A stretch of DNA of 6,350 nt, from the NCBI GenBank assembly GCA_900548075.1, contig URJD01000111.1:1-6350 (forward strand), in the 5' to 3' direction. The notes under the pieces are model-generated. The model worked only from the letters and a program-made list of their open reading frames with translations. It was not told the origin of the DNA and ran no database searches. Of the stretch, positions 1-5,217 are shown piece after piece. This DNA is from an uncultured Collinsella sp. GTDB taxonomy: Bacteria; Actinomycetota; Coriobacteriia; Coriobacteriales; Coriobacteriaceae. The translations under genes were made by a program, and so were the position numbers. Positions within the stretch are counted from its first letter, which is position 1; every line of letters begins with the position of its first letter.

Positions 1-25
1 GTCTGCGGATCAAACTCGATGCCCC

Positions 26-64
26 AAACCACCACAAAGGTGCCTGTCCCCTTTGTGGTGGTTT
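26..64. repeat. Palindromic hairpin repeat, copy 1
   Basis: A perfect 15-bp inverted repeat: the left arm AAACCACCACAAAGG (26-40) pairs with 50-64 around the 9-nt loop TGCCTGTCC. On the + strand the right arm runs into GTTTTTATG, so this copy could act as an intrinsic terminator for whatever lies left of the window. Two further copies with identical arms occur at 1605-1643 and 2011-2050. The repeat therefore looks like an interspersed family and not a one-off terminator. Confidence 0.9.
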
Positions 65-81
65 TTATGTTGATGGGTTAA

Positions 82-96
82 CAAATGGGATATTTG
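82..96. promoter_or_regulatory. Possible operator upstream of the MarR gene
   Basis: CAAAT (82-86) and ATTTG (92-96) form a perfect 5-bp inverted repeat with a 5-bp spacer, in an AT-richer stretch 74 bp before the MarR start codon. MarR proteins commonly bind short AT-rich palindromes in front of their own genes. The repeat is short enough to be chance, and I could not find a convincing -35/-10 pair around it. Confidence 0.2.
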
Positions 97-169
97 GGTA
101 TGGGTGTTGCCTTGTGCGGCTAAGATGTTTACCCGTTAGCATCATGCAAGCGAAAGGCGGTCGTCTCCC

Positions 170-619
170 ATGCAGCAGAACGACGAGACACGTTTCGAGG
201 ACTTTGTCGGACTGATCAGCGGGCTCTACAAGGAGATCCAGCGCATTAAGACATCCGAGGGCGCAAGGCTGGGCCTCAAGGGCTCCGACGTTATGTGCCT
301 GTACTATCTTGAGCGCAGCAAGGACGGCCTGACTGGTGCTGACCTGGCTCGCATGGCAGGCGTGACCCGTGCTGCCGTCTCGCGCACGCTCGCGCATCTG
401 GAGGAGGGCGGCTACGTCGAGGTCGATGATTCGGGCGATGCCGCCGTTAAGTATCGTGCTCCGGTGCGCCTGACCGCTCTAGGCGGCGAGAGCATGAGCG
501 AGGCGGACCGCATCATTCGCGAGGTGCTCGATACCACCGGTAAGGCTATGGGTGTGGAGCAGCGCGAGCAGATGTATGCGTCGCTGCGCACGATTCTCAA
601 CACCCTGCGCGAGATCTAA
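170..619 (+). CDS. MarR-family winged-helix transcriptional regulator
   Basis: A 149-aa protein of normal MarR length. It probably works as a cytoplasmic dimer that binds DNA and responds to a small ligand. Residues 1-35 and 105-149 are helical and would form the dimer interface. The helix-turn-helix spans roughly residues 54-79, with LTGADLARMAGV leading into the recognition helix TRAAVSRTLAHLEEGGYV. The wing follows at about 84-101, rich in Asp, Lys and Arg and closing in RLTALG, a typical MarR ending of this segment. The ATG at 170 is preceded by AAAGGCGG (153-160) at a somewhat long spacing; no in-frame upstream alternative is better. The gene sits 119 bp ahead of a DegV gene in the same direction, which may be its target. 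The ligand cannot be told from sequence. Cys43 is the only cysteine, so redox sensing through a cysteine pair within one subunit is not supported. Confidence 0.88.
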   Translation: MQQNDETRFEDFVGLISGLYKEIQRIKTSEGARLGLKGSDVMCLYYLERSKDGLTGADLARMAGVTRAAVSRTLAHLEEGGYVEVDDSGDAAVKYRAPVRLTALGGESMSEADRIIREVLDTTGKAMGVEQREQMYASLRTILNTLREI

Positions 620-726
620 GGCCGCCAAGGCATTTGCTTCCCATTAAAAACTGCATCGTCCCGTTTGAGCGCGTATGCCGTGCCGGGGCATTGCTGTCAA
701 AATTCCCTACGCGGGACCTGTGCAAG

Positions 727-732
727 AAAGGA
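727..732 (+). promoter_or_regulatory. Shine-Dalgarno that fixes the degV start
   Basis: AAAGGA lies 6 nt before the ATG at 739. The reading frame stays open upstream to a TTG at 634, but that codon has no ribosome binding site, and the extra residues do not resemble a DegV N-terminus. Confidence 0.7.
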
Positions 733-738
733 TTTGTT

Positions 739-1593
739 ATGTCCGTCCGCATTATTACCGATTCCGCAAGCGATATGTCGCCGGCGGAGCACCCCGCTCT
801 GCGTGTTTTGCCGCTGTCCGTTACCTTTGGCACCGATGTGTATATGGATGGCATCGACATCGATCACCAGCGCTTTTACGAGATGCTTGTGGAGCGCGAT
901 GAGCTGCCCAAGACCGGCCAGGTCAACCCGTACGCGTTTTCGCAGGCGATTGCCGAGGCGCGTGAGGCCGGCGACGAGGCGGTGATTATTACCGTGGGTG
1001 CCAAACTTTCGGGGACCAATCAGAGCGCCCGTACCGCACTTGCCGAGGCGCCGGGCGGCGACGTGTATGTGGTTGATAGCAATAACGTTACCCTGGGTGA
1101 GCGCGTGCTGGTCGAGTATGCCCTACGCCTAGTGGACGAGGGCCAGGGCGCGGCCCAGATCGCGGCGGCTGTCGAGGCCGTCCGTGACCGCGTGGTGGTT
1201 ATTGGTCTGCTCGAGACGCTGGAGTACCTGGTGCGCGGCGGTCGCCTGTCTGCTGCTGCCGGCGCCGTGGGCACGCTGCTCAACGTAAAGCCCGTTGTAG
1301 CTGCCGAGGACGGTCTGATCGTGCAGCTGGGCAAGGCGCGCGGTTCCAAGAACGGACGTAACCTGCTCAACCAGAAGGTCGAAAAGGCAGGAGGCATCGA
1401 CTTTTCCATGCCGCTGGCGCTCGGCTATACGGGCCTTTCGGATGCGGTGCTCAAGAAGTATATCGAGGACAGCGCGGCACTGTGGGCTGGACACACCGAG
1501 GGCGAACTGCCCGTTCACACCATCGGCGCCACCATCGGCACCCATGTAGGCCCCGGCGCCGTAGCCGTAGCCTTCTTCCAGCCCGTTAACTAG
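739..1593 (+). CDS. degV: DegV family protein (FakB-like fatty-acid-binding protein)
   Basis: A 284-aa protein matching the usual DegV length of about 280. DegV proteins bind one fatty acid; in Firmicutes the FakB members present it to the kinase FakA, which makes acyl-phosphate for membrane lipid synthesis. The start IITDSASDM (residues 5-13) is the family hallmark. Further family motifs are KTGQVNPYAF (58-67), SGTNQSA (91-97), VVDSNN (111-116), LEYLVRGGRL (161-170) and THVGPGA (268-274) with the conserved histidine at 269. Thr59 and Ser91 fall where FakB proteins hold the fatty-acid carboxylate (from memory of the family). Where many members have Thr-Ser-Gln this one has Thr59-Gly60-Gln61. 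No FakA kinase is in the window. The 119-bp gap after the MarR gene shows no clear promoter or terminator, so co-transcription is possible. Repeat copy 2 starts 12 bp after the stop codon. Confidence 0.93.
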   Translation: MSVRIITDSASDMSPAEHPALRVLPLSVTFGTDVYMDGIDIDHQRFYEMLVERDELPKTGQVNPYAFSQAIAEAREAGDEAVIITVGAKLSGTNQSARTALAEAPGGDVYVVDSNNVTLGERVLVEYALRLVDEGQGAAQIAAAVEAVRDRVVVIGLLETLEYLVRGGRLSAAAGAVGTLLNVKPVVAAEDGLIVQLGKARGSKNGRNLLNQKVEKAGGIDFSMPLALGYTGLSDAVLKKYIEDSAALWAGHTEGELPVHTIGATIGTHVGPGAVAVAFFQPVN

Positions 1594-1604
1594 CCCACCT
1601 GCCA

Positions 1605-1643
1605 AAACCACCACAAAGGGGACAGGAACCTTTGTGGTGGTTT
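1605..1643. repeat. Palindromic hairpin repeat, copy 2 (inverted)
   Basis: The same 15-bp arms as copy 1 (1605-1619 pairs with 1629-1643), with the 9-nt loop GGACAGGAA. That loop is the reverse complement of copy 1's loop apart from one base, so this copy is inserted in the opposite orientation. It lies in the 79-bp gap between the DegV and alkyltransferase-like genes and ends 14 bp before the latter's Shine-Dalgarno. On the + strand only TTT follows the stem; on the - strand TTTT follows. Termination strength here is doubtful. Confidence 0.9.
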
Positions 1644-1657
1644 ATGCTATTCCGGGT

Positions 1658-1666
1658 GGAAGGGAG
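1658..1666 (+). promoter_or_regulatory. Shine-Dalgarno that fixes the alkyltransferase-like start
   Basis: GGAAGGGAG ends 6 nt before the ATG at 1673. It favours that codon over the in-frame GTG at 1634, which lies inside the right arm of repeat copy 2. Confidence 0.75.
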
Positions 1667-1672
1667 CGAGCA

Positions 1673-1993
1673 ATGGCGTCTGAGGGCTTTTTTGAGCGGG
1701 TGTACGAGGTGGTCGAGCAGATTCCCGAGGGGATGGTCGCCACGTATGGTCAGGTGGCGCTGCTTGCTGGACGTCCACGAAGTGCGCGGTACGTGGGGTA
1801 TGCCCTGCACGGCAATCCGCGCCCCGGCGAGATTCCCTGTCACCGCGTGGTGTTTGCCGATGGCCGCATTTGCGAGGGCTTTGCGTTTGGCGGCCCCGAT
1901 GCTCAGCGTGAGCTCTTAATGGGGGAGGGCGTGACGTTTACCGACCCCATGCACGTCGACCTGGGCGCCTGTCGTTGGCCGGCCGGGCTTTAA
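1673..1993 (+). CDS. Single-domain O6-alkylguanine-DNA alkyltransferase-like protein with intact PCHR
   Basis: A 106-aa protein consisting only of the DNA-binding/active-site domain of O6-methylguanine-DNA methyltransferases (Ada/Ogt/MGMT); their N-terminal domain is absent. Visible motifs are IPEGMVATYGQVA (17-29) with Tyr25 at the base-flipping tyrosine position, ARYVGYAL (38-45) with Arg39 as the intercalating arginine finger, and IPCHRVV (54-60) with Cys56 as the alkyl-acceptor cysteine. Domain architecture and the C-terminal stretch GPDAQRELLMGEGV (74-87) are like alkyltransferase-like (ATL) proteins. These bind alkylated guanine and recruit nucleotide excision repair, but they normally have Trp or Ala in place of the cysteine. 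Here the cysteine is kept, so direct repair remains possible. A second cysteine, Cys67, follows in GRICEGF. The gene is flanked on both sides by copies of the hairpin repeat and has no partner gene nearby. I am sure of the family, less so whether it acts as enzyme or lesion sensor. Confidence 0.88.
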   Translation: MASEGFFERVYEVVEQIPEGMVATYGQVALLAGRPRSARYVGYALHGNPRPGEIPCHRVVFADGRICEGFAFGGPDAQRELLMGEGVTFTDPMHVDLGACRWPAGL

Positions 1994-2010
1994 CGGCTTG
2001 CTCGCGCCAA

Positions 2011-2050
2011 AACCACCACAAAGGTGCCTGCCCCCCCCTTTGTGGTGGTT
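2011..2050. repeat. Palindromic hairpin repeat, copy 3 (expanded C-tract loop)
   Basis: A 14-bp perfect stem (2011-2024 with 2037-2050) that begins 17 bp after the alkyltransferase-like stop codon. The outermost pair present in copies 1 and 2 is lost (A2010 against C2051). The loop TGCCTG followed by six C's has the orientation of copy 1 but is longer, because a run of eight C's spans the loop and stem junction (2031-2038). The stem is followed by CTAGTTTACC, not by a clean T-run. Confidence 0.88.
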
Positions 2051-2102
2051 CTAGTTTACCTGAGCTAACTTATGGAGAAGGTATGGTGAGGTAGTTTCAC
2101 AC

Positions 2103-2130
2103 TAGAAAGTAAACCACGGTGAACTATATT
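2103..2130 (+). promoter_or_regulatory. Candidate promoter for the hairpin RNA
   Basis: TAGAAA (2103-2108, 4 of 6 matches to the sigma-70 type -35) and TATATT (2125-2130, 5 of 6 matches to -10) are separated by 16 bp. Initiation would fall at about 2137, two bases before the first arm of a strong hairpin. The region is AT-rich against a GC-rich background. A weak inverted repeat (TAGTTTCAC at 2092-2100 with GTGAACTA at 2119-2126) overlaps it. Confidence 0.35.
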
Positions 2131-2136
2131 GTATTC

Positions 2137-2277
2137 AGCAACGGAGCAGGCAATAGGCGATGAAAAAGCCTGCCCTGTTGAGTTTGATTCGCATTCCTCC
2201 CCTCTGTGCGATTCAACGGTGTACTTCGGGAACAGGCCCGCTGGCAACTAACTGCCAGCGGGCCTGTTCCTGTTTGT
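2137..2277 (+). ncRNA. Candidate structured small RNA with terminator
   Basis: No convincing protein-coding gene lies between 1994 and 2380, yet this stretch folds into three consecutive hairpins. Hairpin 1 pairs 2139-2151 with 2168-2180: 13 positions, 11 Watson-Crick pairs, one G-T pair and one A-C mismatch, with a 16-nt loop. Hairpin 2 pairs 2184-2193 with 2207-2216: 10 positions with one T-T mismatch and a 13-nt loop. Hairpin 3 is the perfect 18-bp terminator stem at 2229-2270, followed by TGTTTGT. A plausible promoter places the start at about 2137, giving an RNA of about 140 nt. CCTGTT at 2174-2179 could alternatively pair with AACAGG at 2231-2236 of the terminator arm, so rearrangement is conceivable. 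It matches no RNA family I recognise; the signal recognition particle RNA core motif is absent. No gene follows on the + strand, which argues against a riboswitch and for an independent RNA. It could instead be only a long 3' untranslated region of the gene before it. Confidence 0.38.
2229..2277 (+). terminator. Strong intrinsic terminator (+ strand)
   Basis: A perfect 18-bp inverted repeat: GGAACAGGCCCGCTGGCA (2229-2246) pairs with 2253-2270 around the loop ACTAAC. It is followed on the + strand by TGTTTGT (2271-2277). On the - strand the stem is followed by CCGAAG, so it works mainly for + transcription. It lies 235 bp beyond the alkyltransferase-like stop codon, and converges with the trpS terminator 41 bp further on. 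Confidence 0.82.
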
Positions 2278-2317
2278 CGGGGGAGTGCAATGGGCAGAGC
2301 CGAACCGGTCGGGCACC

Positions 2318-2345
2318 AAAAAAGGCGGACGCCGTAGCGCCCGCC
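2318..2345 (-). terminator. Intrinsic terminator of trpS
   Basis: Read on the - strand, GGCGGGCGC (2345-2337) pairs with GCGTCCGCC (2332-2324), including one G-T pair. The TACG tetraloop is closed by C-G, a very stable loop type. Six T's follow directly (2323-2318). It lies 35 bp past the trpS stop codon. Confidence 0.92.
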
Positions 2346-2380
2346 CTATAGCAATCGAAAGTTCTAGCCAGCAGATCGAT

Positions 2381-3430
2381 CTAGTACACCATGCCCATGG
2401 CGTCCTGAACCTCGGCCAGGGTCTGCTCGGCAATCTCGTTGGCGCGACGGTTGCCCTCGTGCAGCACGTCCTTCACATAGTCCAGATCGTTCTCATAGCG
2501 CTGACGACGCTCGCGGATCGGCGCGAAGTACTCGTTGACGGCCTCGGTCACGTACTTCTTGAGCTGGCCGGAGCCGCCCATGCCAATCTCCTCGGCAATC
2601 TCGACCTCGGAACGGCCAGTGCAAATGGCGGCGGTTGAAAGCAGGCCGGACACGCCGGGGCGGTTCTCGGGATCGAACGTGATCATGCGCTCGGAGTCGG
2701 TCTGGCTCTTCTTGATGCGCTTGGCCGTCTCCTCGGCGGTCATCGAGATGTTGATGGCGTTACCGTAGCTCTTGCTCATCTTGCGACCGTCCAGGCCCGG
2801 CAGCAGCGGGGTCTCGGACAGCAGTGCGTCGACCTCGGGGAACACCTTGCCGTAGCGGTTGTTAAAGCGGCGGGCGATGGTGCGGGTGAGCTCGATGTGC
2901 GGCAGCTGGTCGCGACCGACGGGCACCACATTGCCCTTGCAGAACAGGATGTCGCAGGCCTGGTGCACCGGGTAGGTGAGCAGAAGGCCGGTGAGCTCGT
3001 GGCCCGAGGCCTCCATCTCGGCCTTGACCGTGGGGTTGCGCGCCAGCTCGGCCTCGGAGACCAGCGACAGGAACGGCAGCATGAGCTGGTTGGCGGCGGG
3101 CACGGCGGAGTGCGCGTAGATCATGGTCTTGTCGGGGTCGATGCCGCAGGCAAGGTAGTCCATGACCATGTTGTACACGTTGTCCTGGATGTGCTCGGTC
3201 GTATCGCGGTCAGTGATGACTTGGTAGTCGGCGATGAGCACGTTGGTCTTGGCGCCCATGTTCTGCAGCTCAACACGGCCCTTGAGGGTGCCGAAGTAGT
3301 GACCCAGGTGCAGACGGCCGGTGGGGCGGTCGCCGGTGAGCATGGTGAACTTCTCGGGCGTTTTGGCCAGGCCCTCGCGAATGGCGTTGCTCTTTTGCAG
3401 CGCGACTTCGTAGCTGTTCTCGTTTGGCAT
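2381..3430 (-). CDS. trpS: Tryptophanyl-tRNA synthetase
   Basis: A 349-aa class Ic aminoacyl-tRNA synthetase that charges tRNA-Trp with tryptophan in the cytoplasm. The Rossmann catalytic core opens with MLTGDRPTGRLHLGHYFG (30-47), in which HLGH (41-44) is the HIGH signature. It continues with YPVHQACDIL (153-162), whose Asp160 fits the tryptophan-selecting aspartate, and PVGRDQ (170-175). It closes with the class I loop KMSKS (217-221). The C-terminal helical domain for the anticodon runs to residue 349. The motif GDRPTG-LHLGH recalls the TrpRS II type (as in Deinococcus, from memory) more than the Bacillus or E. coli type. The ATG at 3430 has AGGAG (3440-3436) 5 nt upstream. The frame stays open upstream to 3550, but that stretch is arginine/proline-rich filler without family similarity. 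No T-box leader is visible in the 161 bp before the gene. A strong terminator follows. Confidence 0.96.
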   Translation of the reverse strand: MPNENSYEVALQKSNAIREGLAKTPEKFTMLTGDRPTGRLHLGHYFGTLKGRVELQNMGAKTNVLIADYQVITDRDTTEHIQDNVYNMVMDYLACGIDPDKTMIYAHSAVPAANQLMLPFLSLVSEAELARNPTVKAEMEASGHELTGLLLTYPVHQACDILFCKGNVVPVGRDQLPHIELTRTIARRFNNRYGKVFPEVDALLSETPLLPGLDGRKMSKSYGNAINISMTAEETAKRIKKSQTDSERMITFDPENRPGVSGLLSTAAICTGRSEVEIAEEIGMGGSGQLKKYVTEAVNEYFAPIRERRQRYENDLDYVKDVLHEGNRRANEIAEQTLAEVQDAMGMVY

Positions 3431-3591
3431 GATTGCTCCTAACGTATGTTCATGGGTCAAGATGATAACGCGTTTATTGGAGGGGCGGGTCGTAAGTAGG
3501 CGAGGGGCGGGAGAGCGGCGGCTTGTGCGATGGGCGCGGCGTGGCTGCACGTTTGGCCGGCGGCGTCTGGACGCATCCTCGGCAGCTTACC

Positions 3592-4791
3592 CTAGCGCCT
3601 GTGGTGGCGCTCCTCCTTGCGTTCTTCTGCTGCCTGCTCCTCCTGCTTAAAGGCGGGGTCGTCGGGGGTGACGAGCTCATCCTCGTGCGTGCGCTTGTTG
3701 TAATGGTGACGCAGCACGGGCTCAAACAGGTGCAGGTGCTTGGCAAAGGCCGCCGAGCCAATGGCGAGTACGGTAAAGATGAGCACGCGCATGGGCACCT
3801 CGACCTGGTTAATCGCGGCGGCGCCGGCCGAAAGCATGATGCACCAGGCGTAGATGAGGAGCACTGCCTGCTTTTGGTTGTAGCCCTCTTGGATCAGGCG
3901 GTGGTGGATGTGGCCCTTGTCGGCCTGTCCGATGCTAATGTGGGCGCGCTTGCGGCGCACGATGGCGCTAAACGTGTCGATGATGGGCACGCCGGCAACG
4001 ATGAGCGGGATGATAAGCGAGGTGAGCGCGGCGGTGCGGCTCACGTTGAGTAGCGAGATGGAGCCCAGCGCAAAGCCCAGAAGCAGCGACCCCGAGTCGC
4101 CCAAGAAGATGCTTGCGGGGTTGAAGTTGTATCGCAAAAAGGCCAGGCAGGCGCCAAAGAGCGCAATGGAGAGCGCGGCGGCGTCGATGCGGCCCGAGAG
4201 AACGGCCATCGAAAACATGGTGAACGACGCGATGCCGCAGATGCCCGTGGCCAAGCCGTCGAGGCCGTCGATGAGGTTAATGATGTTGGTGAATGCCACC
4301 AGATAGATCACGGTGATGGGGTAGGTGAGCCATCCGAGCATGATTTCGCCGGGGGCAAACGGGTTGACGATGACGCCGATGCGCAGGCCACCCACGCAGG
4401 CGATGAGCGCAGCGAGGACCTGTCCGGCCAGCTTTTGCTTGGGCTTGAGCTGGATGACGTCGTCGATAGCGCCGGTCGCAAAGATGACGGTAAAGGAGAG
4501 CGCCAGCATGGGATAGCTAATGTGAAGGCGCGGGTGCGGCACCAGGACGGGCGGCCAGCCTAGGTGCCAGGTGCCTAGGATTTGCACAATGCAGGCAACG
4601 ACCAGGCCCAAAAACACCGCCGTTCCGCCCAAACGCGGGATGGGCTTGGTGTTGATGCGGCGCTTGGAAGGATAGTCGACGGCGTCGAGCTTAATTGCCA
4701 AGCGCTTGACCAGGGGCACCATGAGGAAGGTCGTGATAAAGGCCGCCGCTGCCACGCATAGGTACGGTATGTAGCTCGGGGATGAAGCCAT
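3592..4791 (-). CDS. wecA: WecA/TagO-type polyprenyl-phosphate GlcNAc-1-phosphate transferase (MraY family)
   Basis: A 399-aa polytopic membrane enzyme with about 11 hydrophobic segments. It likely transfers a phospho-aminosugar, probably GlcNAc-1-phosphate from UDP-GlcNAc, onto undecaprenyl phosphate at the inner face of the membrane. That is the first step of teichoic-acid-like or other lipid-linked envelope glycans. Family motifs in order: VDYPSKRRINTKPIPRLGG (38-56); the Asp-Asp pair in GAIDD (107-111), which binds Mg and substrate; NLIDGLDGLA (172-181); NPASIFLGDSGS (224-235); and HIHHRL (294-299), the WecA/TagO histidine motif that separates these from true MraY. The last 35 residues are highly charged (Glu, Lys, Arg, His) and probably cytoplasmic. 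The ATG at 4791 gives a good N-terminus, but no clear Shine-Dalgarno precedes it; an in-frame TTG at 4809 has none either. Exact sugar and end product cannot be read from sequence. trpS starts 161 bp downstream with no terminator evident between them. Confidence 0.9.
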   Translation of the reverse strand: MASSPSYIPYLCVAAAAFITTFLMVPLVKRLAIKLDAVDYPSKRRINTKPIPRLGGTAVFLGLVVACIVQILGTWHLGWPPVLVPHPRLHISYPMLALSFTVIFATGAIDDVIQLKPKQKLAGQVLAALIACVGGLRIGVIVNPFAPGEIMLGWLTYPITVIYLVAFTNIINLIDGLDGLATGICGIASFTMFSMAVLSGRIDAAALSIALFGACLAFLRYNFNPASIFLGDSGSLLLGFALGSISLLNVSRTAALTSLIIPLIVAGVPIIDTFSAIVRRKRAHISIGQADKGHIHHRLIQEGYNQKQAVLLIYAWCIMLSAGAAAINQVEVPMRVLIFTVLAIGSAAFAKHLHLFEPVLRHHYNKRTHEDELVTPDDPAFKQEEQAAEERKEERHHRR

Positions 4792-4983
4792 GAATCTAAA
4801 AACCGCCAAGCGTCGAAGGAAAAGGTCAGAAGAACGCCATGCGCAAAGGGCATAGCCGAACCATGATACTCGACCACGGGGGGTGCATGGAATTGCATGC
4901 AGCGATAATCACGCGCTTACCAGATATTGGGATGTTGTCGATGGCTTGTCGGGATACCGGCGGGGATCCATATGGGCTGTAAT

Positions 4984-5010
4984 GGTGGTTTTCGGCAAAT
5001 GAAAACCACC
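4984..5010. repeat. Perfect 10-bp inverted repeat
   Basis: GGTGGTTTTC (4984-4993) pairs with GAAAACCACC (5001-5010) around GGCAAAT. Neither side is followed by a T-run, so it is not a standard terminator. Its AAACCACC/GGTGGTTT core resembles the outer part of the interspersed repeat arms, but in inside-out order, so kinship is uncertain. Confidence 0.6.
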
Positions 5011-5022
5011 CCCCACGTTACG

Positions 5023-5050
5023 AAAATGAACCCACCTAAAACAGGTGGGT
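5023..5050 (-). terminator. Terminator-like hairpin, - strand
   Basis: Read on the - strand, ACCCACCT (5050-5043) pairs with AGGTGGGT (5037-5030) around GTTTT, and TCATTTTCG follows. The T-run is interrupted, so strength is moderate. On the + strand no T's follow. The TAG of the possible small - strand ORF lies at the loop and 3' arm, an arrangement typical of a gene that ends in its own terminator. Confidence 0.45.
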
Positions 5051-5188
5051 GCCCTCATCGACTGTTCCAGCGTCCTTAACAACGAAGGATACCTGTACTA
5101 GGTACGACTGTGTGGGCTCCCTAAATAAACGCGACGGTTCACCCAGTTGCTCCGCGGGGGGCGGAATACCTACATCATAAAGCGGCAC
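5036..5188 (-). CDS. Possible small protein of 50 residues, or remnant of a longer gene
   Basis: I recognise no family. From a GTG at 5188 the frame encodes 50 residues, starting PLYDVGIPPPAEQLG after the initiator and ending VDEGTHLF at a TAG inside a terminator-like hairpin. The segment QSYLVQVSFVVKDAG looks like a beta strand. Third codon positions are only about half G or C, unlike the neighbouring genes, which suggests foreign or decaying sequence, or no coding at all. A TATAAT (5215-5210 on the - strand) would start transcription about 15 nt before the GTG, with only a weak TGGA as ribosome binding site and no good -35. The frame stays open further upstream, through the radical SAM promoter and into that gene, so the fragment could be the 3' end of a longer gene since overwritten. 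The case rests on start, stop and hairpin lining up, not on homology. Confidence 0.28.
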   Translation of the reverse strand: MPLYDVGIPPPAEQLGEPSRLFREPTQSYLVQVSFVVKDAGTVDEGTHLF

Positions 5189-5189
5189 T

Positions 5190-5217
5190 TTGTCGATTCC
5201 AGTCTTGACATTATAAA
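5190..5217 (+). promoter_or_regulatory. Candidate promoter of the radical SAM gene
   Basis: TTGTCG (5190-5195, 4 of 6 to -35) and TATAAA (5212-5217, 5 of 6 to -10) are 16 bp apart, in the most AT-rich part of the gap, about 100 bp before the start codon. An alternative is the perfect -35 TTGACA at 5205-5210 with the poor -10 GACGAT at 5228-5233. The same AT block reads TATAAT on the - strand (5215-5210). Confidence 0.45.

Noticed and set aside
634..738. Upstream TTG start extending DegV by 35 residues
   Set aside because: It has no ribosome binding site, the extra residues do not fit the family, and the ATG at 739 has a good Shine-Dalgarno with IITDSASD at the expected distance.
2160..2351. 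A + strand ORF of 63 residues beginning MKKPALL
   Set aside because: It runs through hairpin 2, the 18-bp terminator and the trpS terminator, lacks a convincing ribosome binding site, and has no recognisable domain.
2897..3442. A 181-residue + strand ORF opposite trpS, and similar long frames opposite wecA, degV and the radical SAM gene
   Set aside because: These are antisense shadows expected in GC-rich coding DNA. The opposite strand carries complete family motifs.
3431..3550. N-terminal extension of TrpRS to 3550
   Set aside because: The added residues are arginine/proline-rich translation of a GC-rich spacer, and AGGAG sits right before the ATG at 3430.
4884..4901. TGCATG repeated, with the palindrome TGCATGCA, as an operator before wecA
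   Set aside because: Short and self-complementary by composition, no promoter nearby to anchor it, and likely chance.
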